Shown piece after piece: positions 21,190-31,646 of a stretch of 64,000 bases of DNA. The notes under the pieces were generated by a model. The model searched no databases and was not told the DNA's origin. It saw only the letters and a list, made by a program, of their open reading frames with translations. The position numbers and the translations under genes are program-made. Numbering within the stretch: position 1 is the first letter of the stretch; each line of letters opens with the position of its first letter. This DNA comes from Brachynemurus nebulosus. Its lineage: Eukaryota; Arthropoda; Insecta; Neuroptera; Myrmeleontidae. The stretch is taken from assembly GCA_035578155.1 (NCBI GenBank), contig JAPWDM010000001.1:170163498-170227497 (forward strand). The letters run 5' to 3'.

Positions 21190-22084
21190 ATTACATAAAC
21201 CAGCTAGAAGAAAATTTAAACGTCGTAGAGTAAGAATGGTTGGAATAGATGAACAATGGCAAGCTGATCTTTGTGATATGTCACAATTTGCAAAATATAA
21301 TAAGCAATATAAGTTCATTTTAACTATCATCGACAATTTTTCGAAACAAGCGTGGTGTGTACCATTAAAGACCAAAAGGGGAGAAGAAGTAGCGAAAGCT
21401 ATGGAATCAATTTTTAAGCTTAATCGAAGCCCGGCCCTGATTCAAACAGACAAAGGCTCAGAATTTGTAAATCCTCATTTTAAACGCTTAATGGAAAAAT
21501 ATGGTATTAAACACTTTTCAACTTACTCAAATTTAAAAGCAAGTATAGTCGAAAGATTTAACAGAACTTTAAAAAACTTGATTTGGAAACAATTCAGCAT
21601 CCGCTCTTCTTACAAATGGATTGATATACTCGATGAATTGGTGAAACAATATAATAATACTTACCATAACACTATTAAGATGAAACCAGCTGAAGTCAAT
21701 TCAAAGAAAATCGAAGAGCAGTTACGACATACCGTTTATAATTACAATCAGTATCAAAATAAAAAACAACCAAGATTCAAAAAAAATGATCATGTTCGTA
21801 TTAGTAAATTTAAAACTACTTTTGAAAAAGGTTATACATTCAACTGGACTCCTGAAATTTTTAAAATTTCTCAAGTACACAAAACTGATCCAGTCACATA
21901 TTCGTTAATAGACTATGAAAATAAACCTATAGAAGGCAAATTCTACGATTTCGAGTTGCAAAAAACCAAGAACCCGTCTTTATATCTAATTTCCAAAATT
22001 ATTAAAAGAAAGGGTGATTCAGCACTGGTGAAATGGTTGGGTTTCAAAAATCCTACTTGGATTAAACAAGATGACATACTATAG
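21164..22084 (+). CDS. Polinton DDE integrase with C-terminal chromodomain
   Basis: 306 aa from ATG at 21164; the frame is open back to a GTG at 21128 but the family start is MSKIDIVNELHKPARR. The catalytic triad is Asp35 (WQADLCDM), Asp96 (IQTDKGSEF) and Glu130 (SIVERFNRTLK). No HHCC zinc domain precedes the core, as usual in Polintons. The last 35 residues (LYLISKIIKRKGDSALVKW and the following WLGF...W) fit a chromodomain, which in integrases can direct insertion to particular chromatin. It joins element ends to target DNA and makes the 6-bp duplication seen at the flanks. Confidence 0.95.
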   Translation: MSKIDIVNELHKPARRKFKRRRVRMVGIDEQWQADLCDMSQFAKYNKQYKFILTIIDNFSKQAWCVPLKTKRGEEVAKAMESIFKLNRSPALIQTDKGSEFVNPHFKRLMEKYGIKHFSTYSNLKASIVERFNRTLKNLIWKQFSIRSSYKWIDILDELVKQYNNTYHNTIKMKPAEVNSKKIEEQLRHTVYNYNQYQNKKQPRFKKNDHVRISKFKTTFEKGYTFNWTPEIFKISQVHKTDPVTYSLIDYENKPIEGKFYDFELQKTKNPSLYLISKIIKRKGDSALVKWLGFKNPTWIKQDDIL

Positions 22085-22575
22085 TTAAATGTAATAAAAA
22101 ATTATATGTATTTTTTTTTTAATAAAGAAAGTAAAAATAAAACAAGACTTTTTTTTATTTTCCAGTTTTATTAAATCAAATATTTACAATAAAATTATAA
22201 ATAAATGTTACAAGTGTTTCTTAAAATCGACTGAAGAAAAACGCTCATTTGTTTTTTTTTCAGTCTCACAATAGTGTTTTATAAAATTACAACTTAAAGT
22301 AATTAAAATTAGTATTTAAAGTAATGCTTCAACATAGACAATGTTTTGTTCCTGAATATACACAATTTCATTGCGCTGACAAGTGGTCCCCATATTATAA
22401 GAGGATTTTTTTGGGGTAATAAACCCCACTTTATAAAACCCTCCTTTATCAAACCCTTAAATTTTATACCAAATTTTTATGTAAGTATATATATGTACAA
22501 GTACTTATCTAACATAGTTACAAACAATGACCTGTGTATTTTACAAGAGTGTAGTATTACAATATTAAATAGTAA
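22085..22575. other. Convergent 3' region between integrase and PolB
   Basis: No gene. Plus-strand AATAAA at 22093-22098 and 22121-22126 suit polyadenylation of the plus-strand block. TTTATT at 22154-22159 is an AATAAA on the other strand for PolB. The remainder is AT-rich. Confidence 0.55.
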
Positions 22576-25500
22576 TTATTGTTGTAATGTGTCTTTATGA
22601 AACCATGCTAAAGTAGTCATTTGTCCGTTTATTAATACACGTTTATCATCTTCAGCAGACAAAACTTTTTTATTAACTTTTATTGTAAAAATATTATGAT
22701 ACTTTGATCGTATTAAAGTCATTTCTCTGTACAATATATTATTGTAAAATAAAGTATTTAAATAATCATCAAACGTAATTTTCGATAAACAAGATTTTGA
22801 AACACCTTTAGCACGTTTATCTACAATATCATCTAACGTAATATATGAATACATTTTTGGTCTCAAACCACAATAACAAGTTATTATTTTTCCACTTAAT
22901 TCGTCTTTTAATAAACCAAATTTCTTTTTATTGACTTTCGGAATTCCAAATATATTATTATCATCATAACCTGATGTATCAAAATAATTCAAATTGTTTT
23001 TCATAACTTGATATGGATTTATATTTTCCAGTCCAATTAATAGGGAATCTGTGTCACTGTAAAGGAGTTTAACTTTATTTTCAAAAATATTCTTAAAAAC
23101 ATCATAATATAAATAGTACATATGATACTTTGATAACTCTAAAATTGTCCATCCCACGTATATTGGTCTATTATAAAATATTTCGTCTCGAGTTTGTTCA
23201 ATTAATACTAAATTTTCTGCTAAAATAGTGAATTTTTTACACCGTGGACTACAAATCATTTTCCTAGCACCATATCTTCCATCCCATTTACAACAAAGTT
23301 TATTATTACACCGTTTTCGTAATGATTCTATAGATTTTCCAAATATAGCATTTAAAATAAATTTAAAAAAATTTGATTCAAATTTTGTTTTAGATTGTCC
23401 TCTCAACTTTGCATTTAATTCAATATAAGCTCTGAGCCAAAAGGAGTGTTTGAATCTTAAAACCCTATGTATTCGTTCTAAAACTAATCCGTGTCTTAAA
23501 CATTGTTTTAAATTTCTTATGTGTGTTATATAATTTTGTTTACGTTTAAAGGAACCGATAAGTTTAGGTATATGTGACTTTGATGAAGGAGGTACAAACT
23601 TTTCCGGACAAAATGGAAAGTCGTTATGCTCGTCGTGTAAATATTCCGGGTAAAGCAAATCAACTTCGAGAACATACCCAAAATTCGGATCTAGTTCATC
23701 AATTTTATCTAAATCAAAATTTTCTACATCTAACCATTCAAAACCTCCATATGGCAATGGAAAATTTGACATGGTGAAACCATAGAGACTATTAGCATCA
23801 TAATACATAATATATTGTTCCTGTTTAGTTTCATCATAAAGATTACCCATATACGGATTATTAGCTTCAAAAAATCTTGTAGAAACAAAACAATTCCCGC
23901 CCCTTATGGAAGTTTCAAAAAAGTTTAATATGTCTATGTCTGTAATAAGTTCAAGTTCCACATCTGTAAATTTTAGCATTGCATCAAAACTAAATCCCGG
24001 AAGGGAAAACGAATGACAAACGTCCAATTTATACGTGTTATAACAAAGTTCTCGAAAATTTTCAAATATATCAGCCATAAGCAAAACATCCGTTTTTAAA
24101 TATAATTCTGTATATTCACCTAAATTTTTTATATTAAAATGTTGCCATACAGTCTGTGCATGTATATAATCTTCATCTGTAATTTCTTCATCTTTTATAT
24201 CATTAAAAAAACAATGTTTTGGTGGAAGCTGTGTTTCTTCTAATTTTTCAATACTATCTACATATGAATACGGGTATACACCCTTCCTAATTAACAAGTT
24301 AAAATCCTCTTGTTGAGAAAAATGTTGTTTTAAAATTGTAAATTGATGAGGTTCTAATGTTTTAGCAAGTTCATCTAAAGACGAATTCAAAAATTTATAA
24401 GAATCTAAAAATCGTACATAAACACTACCAATTTTTTTTTGTATTGCTATATACTTTTGCGAATTAATTGGAATGGCATATATGTTCTCGCTCGAAAAGT
24501 TAAGCTCCTTCAAGAATAAATGAAAATCATATCCGCTACCGTTATGAAAAAAAACTGGTATAAATCTCGACACCTGGAGTGCAAGATTACAATCTCTGTG
24601 ACTAGCTCCCCTAAAATTTGGATTACCGGAACAGTCAAGTCTATTGTGATCGCGACATTTTACATCACCCTCTAAGAATGGCTTGTCACATATCCAACAG
24701 GTATTTGCATTTTGAAAATCAATTTCATTTTGTTCCGACATTACAATAGGTGCATTTGTTTCTAAAAATTGTTCAACACATTGAGCTAGTTCATAAATTT
24801 TTTTTATAAAATGTTTACCTGCCATTGGTCCTATATAACTGTGGTAAAAATTAAGATTTGGATTAAAATGACAAACAACTTGCATACCTATTGCATATGG
24901 TACATGGTATTCAACTCGTTCCTCATATGGTGCATTAGGATTTGGTTTGCATGTGCTAATTTTTTGCGTTAAACATTCAAAGTCGGCCATTACAATAACT
25001 GGTAGCTTGAGTATGTGCTTAATATTTTTAAATTTTAGAATATTTTTACCTTTTTCAGGTAAAACTGTTTTAACTGCATCTACGAGTTTACACTTTTCTA
25101 AATGACTGTTTAATGATGTGTTAGAAGTGAAATAATTTAAACATCTTTCACATATGTACTGTTTATGACCATTCTGTGACAATTGTGAACCACACAAACG
25201 TGCTAGGTTCTTAATTAAACAATAATGAAAATTATTTTTATCAGAAATTAATAATAAGTTAACATGTATATTTTTTCTGTTTTTTGTAAAATAGATAGGT
25301 TCACAAATACGTGAATTTTCGTTAAGAGTGTAAACATTGACAGACACTGGATTTTTTGATTCGAAAGTTGCTATGTCTTTAAAAGTTACTGAAAATGAAA
25401 TGTTTTCCAAATTAAAAATTTCTCTAAAATTTTTCGGGTAATTTGAAACCCGATTTGGATTCCTTTTTTGAGGATAAATATGAGCTAATATTGACCAAAT

Positions 25501-26199
25501 GAAACAATATTCGTCATTATTTTTTACATTTATTACAGAATTTGTTCTAAGAATTTTCTTTGGTAAGGGGATATATGTTCCTCCATTTAATGGGTCATTT
25601 TTAGCCAAATTTAATTGTAAATATAAAATTCTATTTAAAGTTTTTCCACTTTCCCGTCTTTCAAATTCATCCATTTTTGTAAGTATACCTTGTAAATGTT
25701 CTTCATATACAATTGAAAGATCGTCAGATAAATTTAAAGTAGTTAATTTATTTTGAAAATAAAAATCGTCAAGTATTTCTCCTTGATTTTTTAAAAGTTT
25801 ATATTCACAGCATAGGGTAAAATTTATTTTTACAGATTTGTATTTGTTAATATATTCATTGTATTTTGCCTGAATTAACGGAAAACACTTTTCAAAAAAT
25901 TGACTTACTGTTTTTATCCCTTGTGTATTTAAAATTTTCCCAACAAAAATTCGGTTATTGAAGGTTTTGGTGACTTGTGACCAGCATAGAGGAGCTGTTG
26001 ATGTACTCGGTTCGGAAATTGTGTGTGTTGTTTCTCCATGTAACGCATTTGATGGTCCAGGTAAATTGTTTGTTGATTGTTCTGTTTGAATAGACGTGGA
26101 GTCTGAAAATAATATAAATTAGTAAAACATTCTTTATTAAAGAGACTATTGTTTCTTACCAGTAGTTTGCTCCCATCTACGTTTAACTGCTTTCTTCAT
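22576..26199 (-). CDS. polB: Protein-primed family B DNA polymerase (spliced, two exons)
   Basis: Exon 1 is 26199-26160 (ATG at 26199) and exon 2 is 26102-22576. The 57-bp intron has a GTAAGA donor and a TTTTCAG acceptor, and the phases agree (1 nt + 2 nt). The joined product is 1,188 aa. In exon 2, counting from the Met at 25674, I see a C2HC finger (C175, C178, H191, C195), exonuclease motifs DFE (231-233), NGSGYD (378-383) and YLKTD (525-529), and a Cys/His treble-clef insert (326-362). Polymerase motif A follows with YYDANSLYG (D626), motif B is KFILNAIFG (771-779), and motif C is YSDTDS with D874 and D876. All catalytic residues are present. It replicates the linear element, presumably from a protein primer at the inverted repeats. 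Starting at 25674 would drop about 156 conserved-looking residues. Confidence 0.93.
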
Positions 26200-27147
26200 T
26201 GTATACGATCCAAATACGACTGAAGATTAAAGGAATGATTGTTTCTTCCAATTCCAGAAGGTCCAGGAAGGATTTCCAAATTTTCTAGTGTCTCCTCAGG
26301 TAGTATTGGCACTTCTAGCTGAATTGAAGGTGAAACTAAGAATAAATATAAAATAATTAAAATTTTAAAAAAGAAAAAATCAATTTTTCTTACCTTCGTT
26401 TTGTTCCAAATCGACAATTTCTATTATATCTTGACTTTGATATATTTCACTGTTATTATTTTCAAATATATGGTAAGGTGATCTATTTGGTGATATATTG
26501 AAATATGTTTCCTGTGAATCGATACTAACGTCTGATTCACTGCCGTCATCAGAAATAATTATGGTTTCTCTATTATAAATATTTTTTGGTGAATAATCAA
26601 AATAAGAAATAATTTTACAATTTCTATATAAATGATGTTCGCGCACATGTTTTTTTACTTCCTCGGATGGTTTAAACTCAGTTTCTAATATATTACGGAT
26701 TTCATTATTACGTGAAGGGTATAAATTTTTTTGAAAATCTGTGTGTAAAACAAATTTTTTCCATACATATTTTATATCTATCTCTGGTGAATCTTTTTCA
26801 ATAATTTTTATATAATCATTTGTTTCTAAACCGTTAACTAAACAAAACATTGCGTCTTTAATAAATTCTGGAGTAGAGTATCTAATTTCTGGGTAATCTT
26901 TTTTAAAATATAATAAATAATCAAATTTAACAGAGTGATCTTTTGCATAAGGGTAAATGCTTTTTGTAAACTTGCAAAAATTATAATTGTCGCTATTTTT
27001 GGTGTTTCTATATTTATTATATAAATAATTATTAAAAATTTTAAGTAAAGAAAGCTTCACATCTTCACACAGACACATTTTTCTCGGAATACATTCTTTA
27101 AAAATTTCTAAATTTGATAATTCATCATCTATTATTTCATTTCCCAA
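26196..27147 (-). CDS. Spliced gene upstream of polB, unknown function
   Basis: Exon A (27147-26394) and exon B (26335-26196) are joined by a 58-bp intron with a GTAAGA donor and a TTCTTAG acceptor. The phases match, giving about 297 codons if read from 27147. The protein is charged and Tyr/Asn-rich, with no family I recognise; the tail carries an acidic Ser/Asp run (SDDGSESDVSIDSQ) and ends LPGPSGIGRNNHSFNLQSYL. Its TGA overlaps the polB ATG (ATGA at 26199-26196), so both ORFs sit on one minus-strand unit. The first codon at 27147 is TTG and the first in-frame ATG is 23 codons later (27078). An AG just upstream (around 27163) may instead mark an acceptor from an unseen 5' exon. Product may act with the polymerase, by position only. 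Confidence 0.7.
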
Positions 27148-27163
27148 TCCATTTATAAAACCC

Positions 27164-28625
27164 TATACAAGTATAACCTATTTAAACAAGTACAAGCCTA
27201 TTTAAATAATCAAAATAGATGTATATAAACTAACCCTACGTATAATTTAAGAAATTAAGTTACCTTAAAAAATTATAAACACAGTAATAATATAAAAAAT
27301 TATAACAGCAGTGAACCACCGATAGCACAAAACACACAAAAAATTATATTTCACTAAGAAAGACTTGATCAAAATTTTATAAATATGGTTGAAAGCAGTA
27401 TCTGTAATCATATATATACACTTAAAATTGAAAAAATGGAGACTTAAAATCGAAATAGTGGAGGCATACACAATCTAATTTTAAAACAAGTTAACTTGAC
27501 CCAATTTTTAAAAAAATTTCTCTTCCATATAAAGTTAGAATTTATTAAAAAATGTTGTCTTTTTTTACCTTGAAAAGTTTATTTGAGAATATTAACCCGT
27601 CTGGTTTTTTAACTTTCAAATAACCCACATTACAATAATAAAAAAGCATACAAGCGACTTTTAAATGTTTAACTATCATCTTCTTACGTGTGGGAATTGA
27701 TTCAAAAACTTATATCAAATGTTACATCATTCCATTTAAAACATGTTTTGGAAATAAAAAAAATTATCTTCTTAATATTCATTTTATTAAAATATCACCT
27801 TGAAAAAGTTTATTTCAGTTTATTAACACTATACAGTGGAAACTCGATATTTCGTCACTTGATATTTCGTTATATTCTTTACTTCTAAAAAAAGTTCGTA
27901 GTGACGTTGTTTTTCTAATTAACTTTTTAAAAATTAAATATAAATAAATATGGAATGTATCCTAACTAGTTGTACAAATTCCGTTAAACAAAAAAATACT
28001 CAAAATAAAGGGATGGCTTTCTTTAAATAAGTAAAAATATTTTATTAATTTTTCGATATCTATTTTCGATAATTAGAGTTCGATAATATATTATATAAAT
28101 TTAGAATGAGTAAAATTCGTCTATTAATAATCCACCCGAACATGAGAAGTTATCGGACGCCTACTGTATAAATTTAGATATTATACATAAATTTAAAAAC
28201 TCTCATTAAAATAAAACGTAGGTTGTAAAAAAGGAATAAAAATCTTCTTAAAATTACATAACCAATTTCAAAAAAAATAATTGACATTAAATTTTATTAA
28301 CATAAGAATATTAAAATCTTTTAAACTGAGAATATAAAAAATAATTGGTTTTATGACAATAATTTATTATGGAAAGTGTTCAGTAGGTTTACAATTTAAA
28401 TGAATATAGTACTCGTGTGATGTGTTTTTATTGGTATTTCTATAAGAGTTTATTTTAAACTTTCTAGTTTTTTTTAGGTCAGGTGACATTGAACTACACG
28501 TGTATATGATTTAACAAAGAATATCATTACCACGCATTTTTATTTAAAAATATAAAAACGCTATTAAGAAGTGACATTAATTTATAACCAGGCTTAAAAA
28601 TGAGTGGATTAAAATAATTTAATAC
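27164..28625. other. Divergent non-coding region inside the Polinton
   Basis: About 1.4 kb without a supported gene between the minus-strand replication block and the plus-strand small-gene block. It probably holds both promoters. A direct repeat of CCTTGAAAAGTTTATTT (27568 and, with one extra A, 27798) lies here, as does a possible small TA-flanked insertion (27834-28166). A TTTTAAG/GTAACT donor-like site on the minus strand at about 27264 could end a 5' exon of the upstream gene. Confidence 0.5.
27834..28166. mobile_element. Possible TA-flanked MITE inside the Polinton
   Basis: The left end CAGTGGAAACTCGATAT and the inverse of the right end (CAGTAGGCGTCCGATAAC) share CAGT and CGATA at the same spacing, and TA flanks each side (27832-27833 and 28167-28168). 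TTCGATA/TCGATAAT words repeat internally. The inverted repeat is weak (about 11 of 19), so this is tentative. Confidence 0.4.
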
Positions 28626-28731
28626 ATGTACATTGAAAATAAACGATTTTTCTTCTTACGTAAAGGCCAAGGTCAGACGTTGGCTTATTGCTTAATATTG
28701 GAAAGGAAACATTTTCCTGGAGAAATTTTCG

Positions 28732-28740
28732 TATATAAAT
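28732..28740 (+). promoter_or_regulatory. TATA box ahead of the 218-aa gene
   Basis: TATATAAAT, about 60 bp upstream of the ATG at 28801. Two further plus-strand genes in this block have similar boxes at 29642 and 30771. Confidence 0.6.
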
Positions 28741-28800
28741 GTTCGCCGAAATCAGTTTTATTTTCAAACATACCAAATCGCGCACAAGAAATACAAAACA

Positions 28801-29457
28801 ATGGCAGAAGCGTTTATTAATCTTAATAAAACAGATGATAATGTTACACCAAGCAAAAATAGAATAAAATCAACTACGACAAATTTTAAGCTTATTTTAA
28901 GTTCAACATACTTTCTTAATTTAAGTCAAACTAAATCAATCGAAGTTGGTGTGCTTGCAAGTGAAGAATTTCGTGTAATTATAAAACTAAGTGGTGGAAA
29001 CAACTGTCAAACTATTTACTTGGAAAAGGCACAGTTCGACAAAATTTTCGATTTTCGTGAGAAGATTAATGATTATTTTTACACAGACTCCCCGCAGGAT
29101 TTTTGTGAAAATTTAAGTGATGTAACCGTTTTAAAAAGTGAAATTTTTGGAAAAAATGTAAAAGTGATTAAAATTTTTAATAAAACGAATTGTATTATGT
29201 TTGCGATGAAAACATTTCAAGAAATGGAACGGTTAAAGGGTGTAATAGATACGCAAGTGTTAAAACTGAATAGTTTGTACATATACAATTACTACAAAAG
29301 TCTCCTGGAATTTCTTAAAAATAATCACTACAACAACTTGTGTACAATAAAATTACTTGAGAATTTTGCACAGACTGAAAGCAACATGAATTTTAAACTA
29401 TTTATTTTAGAAATGATTCATTATTATCCTTTAATGTTTATTAACAATTATTATTAA
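28801..29457 (+). CDS. Polinton accessory protein of unknown function (218 aa)
   Basis: ATG at 28801 in a good context (AACAATGG) just after a TATA box. The protein is mixed alpha/beta: a strand-rich first half (NFKLILSSTYFL, IEVGVLASEEFRVII), a central KIFDFREKINDYF segment and a helical C-terminal half (residues 130-218). No catalytic motif, membrane segment or signal peptide. A strand-rich N-terminal domain binding an element-encoded partner or DNA is possible but not shown. AATAAA at 29573-29578 would end its transcript. I do not recognise the family. Confidence 0.7.
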   Translation: MAEAFINLNKTDDNVTPSKNRIKSTTTNFKLILSSTYFLNLSQTKSIEVGVLASEEFRVIIKLSGGNNCQTIYLEKAQFDKIFDFREKINDYFYTDSPQDFCENLSDVTVLKSEIFGKNVKVIKIFNKTNCIMFAMKTFQEMERLKGVIDTQVLKLNSLYIYNYYKSLLEFLKNNHYNNLCTIKLLENFAQTESNMNFKLFILEMIHYYPLMFINNYY

Positions 29458-29641
29458 ATATTAACGTAATTGTAAAACTTAAAGTCATTTTTTACTGTAT
29501 TAAAAAAATTTATAATTAATACATATTATATGTGCTTAATTGCCATTTTGTTGTAATAACAAACCTTTTTACAATAAATAATAATACAATTTACGTATTT
29601 TGTTGATTTTTTTAGCAACCATCCCTCCCTAAAGAAAAAAT

Positions 29642-29651
29642 TATATATAAG
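29642..29651 (+). promoter_or_regulatory. TATA box ahead of the coiled-coil gene pair
   Basis: TATATATAAG, 69 bp upstream of the ATG at 29711. Same type as the boxes at 28732 and 30771. Confidence 0.6.
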
Positions 29652-29710
29652 ATGAGTATGTGAACTTTTTATTAGTTGTTCAATTTTTACTAAGCTTTGT
29701 TAAAATTACA

Positions 29711-30397
29711 ATGGAACAGTTAATAAAAAACAAATTTGACGAATTCAAGTTTGATGTTGAAAGAATTATTGAAAATCGTATAAAAAGTAATTTAACATCA
29801 TTCGAAAAGAAGTTAAGTTATGAATTTCGTGATTTGTTAACAAACAGATTACAGATTTTAGAGGATCAATTTGCTAAGCTGAAGAGTGATTCGATTTATA
29901 GAGTTGAAGAATACGAAAAAAGAGTCTATGATTACATCGCAAATCAAATAATTAAAATAAGATCTGATTTACAAAACAACATTGATCAAAGTGTTAGTCG
30001 TATTAATGGTGAAATTACAAGGTTGGAAACAATTTGTGTAACTCAAAATCAACGAGAATTTCAAGCCATTTCTTCCCTTCCTTTGGAAAAGCAAAGAGAG
30101 TTTATAACAAAATTAATTGAAGATAAAATAAGTAATTTAAGAAAAGCAAACGAAGAAAATGTTTCCCAATGGCGGAAACAGTTTGAGGAATTGTTAAACG
30201 ATTTTTCAGAAGAATTTAAAGGTTTTAAACATCATATGAGATTAATCTTAAGAGACTCGATAGCAGAGAGTAAGACCAGTTACTTTCAAGTGATTGATGA
30301 AAACTTTACAAATTCCTTGGCAGAATTAAAAAATCGTATTGACAGTGCTAAACGAGAACTATTAGTACTTAAAAAAGTAAGTCAATCAGAAAATTAA
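29711..30397 (+). CDS. Coiled-coil protein, unknown function (228 aa)
   Basis: Start is the ATG at 29711; the frame is open to a GTG at 29660 but that codon lies too close to the TATA box. The whole protein is charged and helical with heptad spacing of L/I/V, rich in E, K, R and N, with one cysteine (around residue 110) and no hydrophobic segment. It ends with two successive stops (TAA TAG). The following 108-aa gene is in the same frame 33 bp later without its own TATA box, suggesting a dicistronic message or an old single gene split by stops. Role unknown; a filamentous scaffold is one possibility. Confidence 0.7.
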   Translation: MEQLIKNKFDEFKFDVERIIENRIKSNLTSFEKKLSYEFRDLLTNRLQILEDQFAKLKSDSIYRVEEYEKRVYDYIANQIIKIRSDLQNNIDQSVSRINGEITRLETICVTQNQREFQAISSLPLEKQREFITKLIEDKISNLRKANEENVSQWRKQFEELLNDFSEEFKGFKHHMRLILRDSIAESKTSYFQVIDENFTNSLAELKNRIDSAKRELLVLKKVSQSEN

Positions 30398-30430
30398 TAG
30401 TTGAAATTGGAAAGTGTTAGAATAAACATC

Positions 30431-30757
30431 ATGCTGCCAGATTATTTAACTAATGCAGAAAATTCTGCTAATCAGAAAACAATCGGCCAAGAGCTTGATA
30501 TGATTTTTACTCGAGAAAATTTCAAATTATTTCAACCATTGGTGGAGTTTATGTTTAATTTCAAACAAGAAGTTTTGGATAAAAAACGGTATTTCATTGA
30601 TGATAATTTTGTCTCATTTGGTCGAGAATTCAATAAAGAAATAAAAAAAGAGAGCGAAGAATTACTCTTCGATATATTAAAACAGTGTAAAGATAAACTT
30701 AACATCTTAGAGGAAACCGTATTGGTTGACCTCAATACGATTAAATCGATGAAGTGA
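30431..30757 (+). CDS. Small helical protein, unknown function (108 aa)
   Basis: ATG at 30431 starts MLPDYLTNAENSANQ; an upstream TTG at 30401 is less likely. The rest is amphipathic helix (GQELDMIFTRENFKLFQPL, KEIKKESEELLFDILKQ). It lies in the same frame as the preceding coiled-coil gene behind two stops. It may be a separate subunit or the detached C-terminal part of that gene. No known domain. Confidence 0.6.
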   Translation: MLPDYLTNAENSANQKTIGQELDMIFTRENFKLFQPLVEFMFNFKQEVLDKKRYFIDDNFVSFGREFNKEIKKESEELLFDILKQCKDKLNILEETVLVDLNTIKSMK

Positions 30758-30770
30758 GGGTATTTGAAAT

Positions 30771-30780
30771 TATATATAAA
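30771..30780 (+). promoter_or_regulatory. TATA box ahead of the 163-aa gene
   Basis: TATATATAAA, 116 bp upstream of the ATG at 30887 and just after the preceding stop at 30757. Confidence 0.55.
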
Positions 30781-30886
30781 CAACTTAAATACAGGCTTTG
30801 ACACAATAACGTTGATTGTTTTTTTTAAAGAGACAACTAACGTAAATTTTTAATTTTTTTTTTGTGAAAAGTTTAAAATTTTAAAA

Positions 30887-31378
30887 ATGAACAATTTGAA
30901 CGAATCAGTTTTTGTGGATGTGCAGGGGTTCCGAGGACGAGAGGGCGAATTCATAATAAAAGAATTTGCCATGGTGAAAGATCAGTCTATTCTTCATTTT
31001 ATATTGAAACCACCGTACGACTTCGAGATCCTAGCAAGCAAACACAAAATTACAAACGCCTGGTTAACAAGGAATTACCACAGTCTATATTGGACTCAGG
31101 GTTATGTGGAGTACGAAGAGGGGATTAACATGATCCAAAAAATTATGGACGACAACCTTGGTTTGGGAGATATAGTGATTTCAAAAGGTGATGAAAAGTG
31201 TAAATGGCTGCAAAACATGTTCAAATGTGACACTCTTAATATTGAAAGTTTACCCAATATAAAACTGATTGAAAATGATGAAAACACTTGTATTTTTCAC
31301 AGCCATAGTTTCAATAAAAAATGTGCAATAAAACACGTGAAAATATTTCAAAGAACAATAAAAGAGTTATTTAGTTAA
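30887..31378 (+). CDS. Polinton-associated protein, possibly RNase H-fold/exonuclease-like (163 aa)
   Basis: ATG at 30887. Features that look conserved are an N-terminal strand with FVDVQGFRG (Asp11), IIKEFAMVKD, a central PPYDFEIL followed by AWLTRNYHSLYW, a VISKGDEKCKWL segment and a C-terminal pair of Cys/His clusters (CIFHSHSF, CAIKHVKIF). The opening Asp in a strand followed by a Glu in the next strand (KEF) is the topology of RNase H-fold nucleases, but I cannot confirm a full catalytic set. Proteins of this design occur in insect Polintons without known function. Last gene before the right inverted repeat; AATAAA at 31494-31499. Confidence 0.65.
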   Translation: MNNLNESVFVDVQGFRGREGEFIIKEFAMVKDQSILHFILKPPYDFEILASKHKITNAWLTRNYHSLYWTQGYVEYEEGINMIQKIMDDNLGLGDIVISKGDEKCKWLQNMFKCDTLNIESLPNIKLIENDENTCIFHSHSFNKKCAIKHVKIFQRTIKELFS

Positions 31379-31646
31379 GTTTATTTAGTTAAGTTTATTT
31401 ATTTTATATATATTATATTTTCATTTTTTTTCATATATTTGTAACTTTCATTTTTGAATATATTTTAATGTAATTATAATTTGAGAATAAGTTAATAAAA
31501 TTTAGTAAGTAATTTTTTTAAGTAAACATAAAAGTACAATTTTTTAGTGTATAAATTTTTAATAAGTATATAAATAAATCAGTTTTTTTAATATAAACAT
31601 CTTTTTTTTATTTATTTACATTTCAGGTCAAAGACATACGCATAAT
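31379..31646. other. Subterminal non-coding stretch before the right inverted repeat
   Basis: AT-rich 3' flank with direct repeats of TTTATTTAGTTAAG at the gene end and one AATAAA. No gene. Confidence 0.4.

Noticed and set aside
22576..25674. PolB starting at Met 25674
   Set aside because: The upstream frame is open and protein-like back to a matched splice acceptor, and a 40-nt first exon with ATG fits in phase.
26196..26417. Separate 73-codon gene with a hydrophobic start
   Set aside because: The hydrophobic part is translated intron; the remainder is the second exon of the gene ending at 26196.
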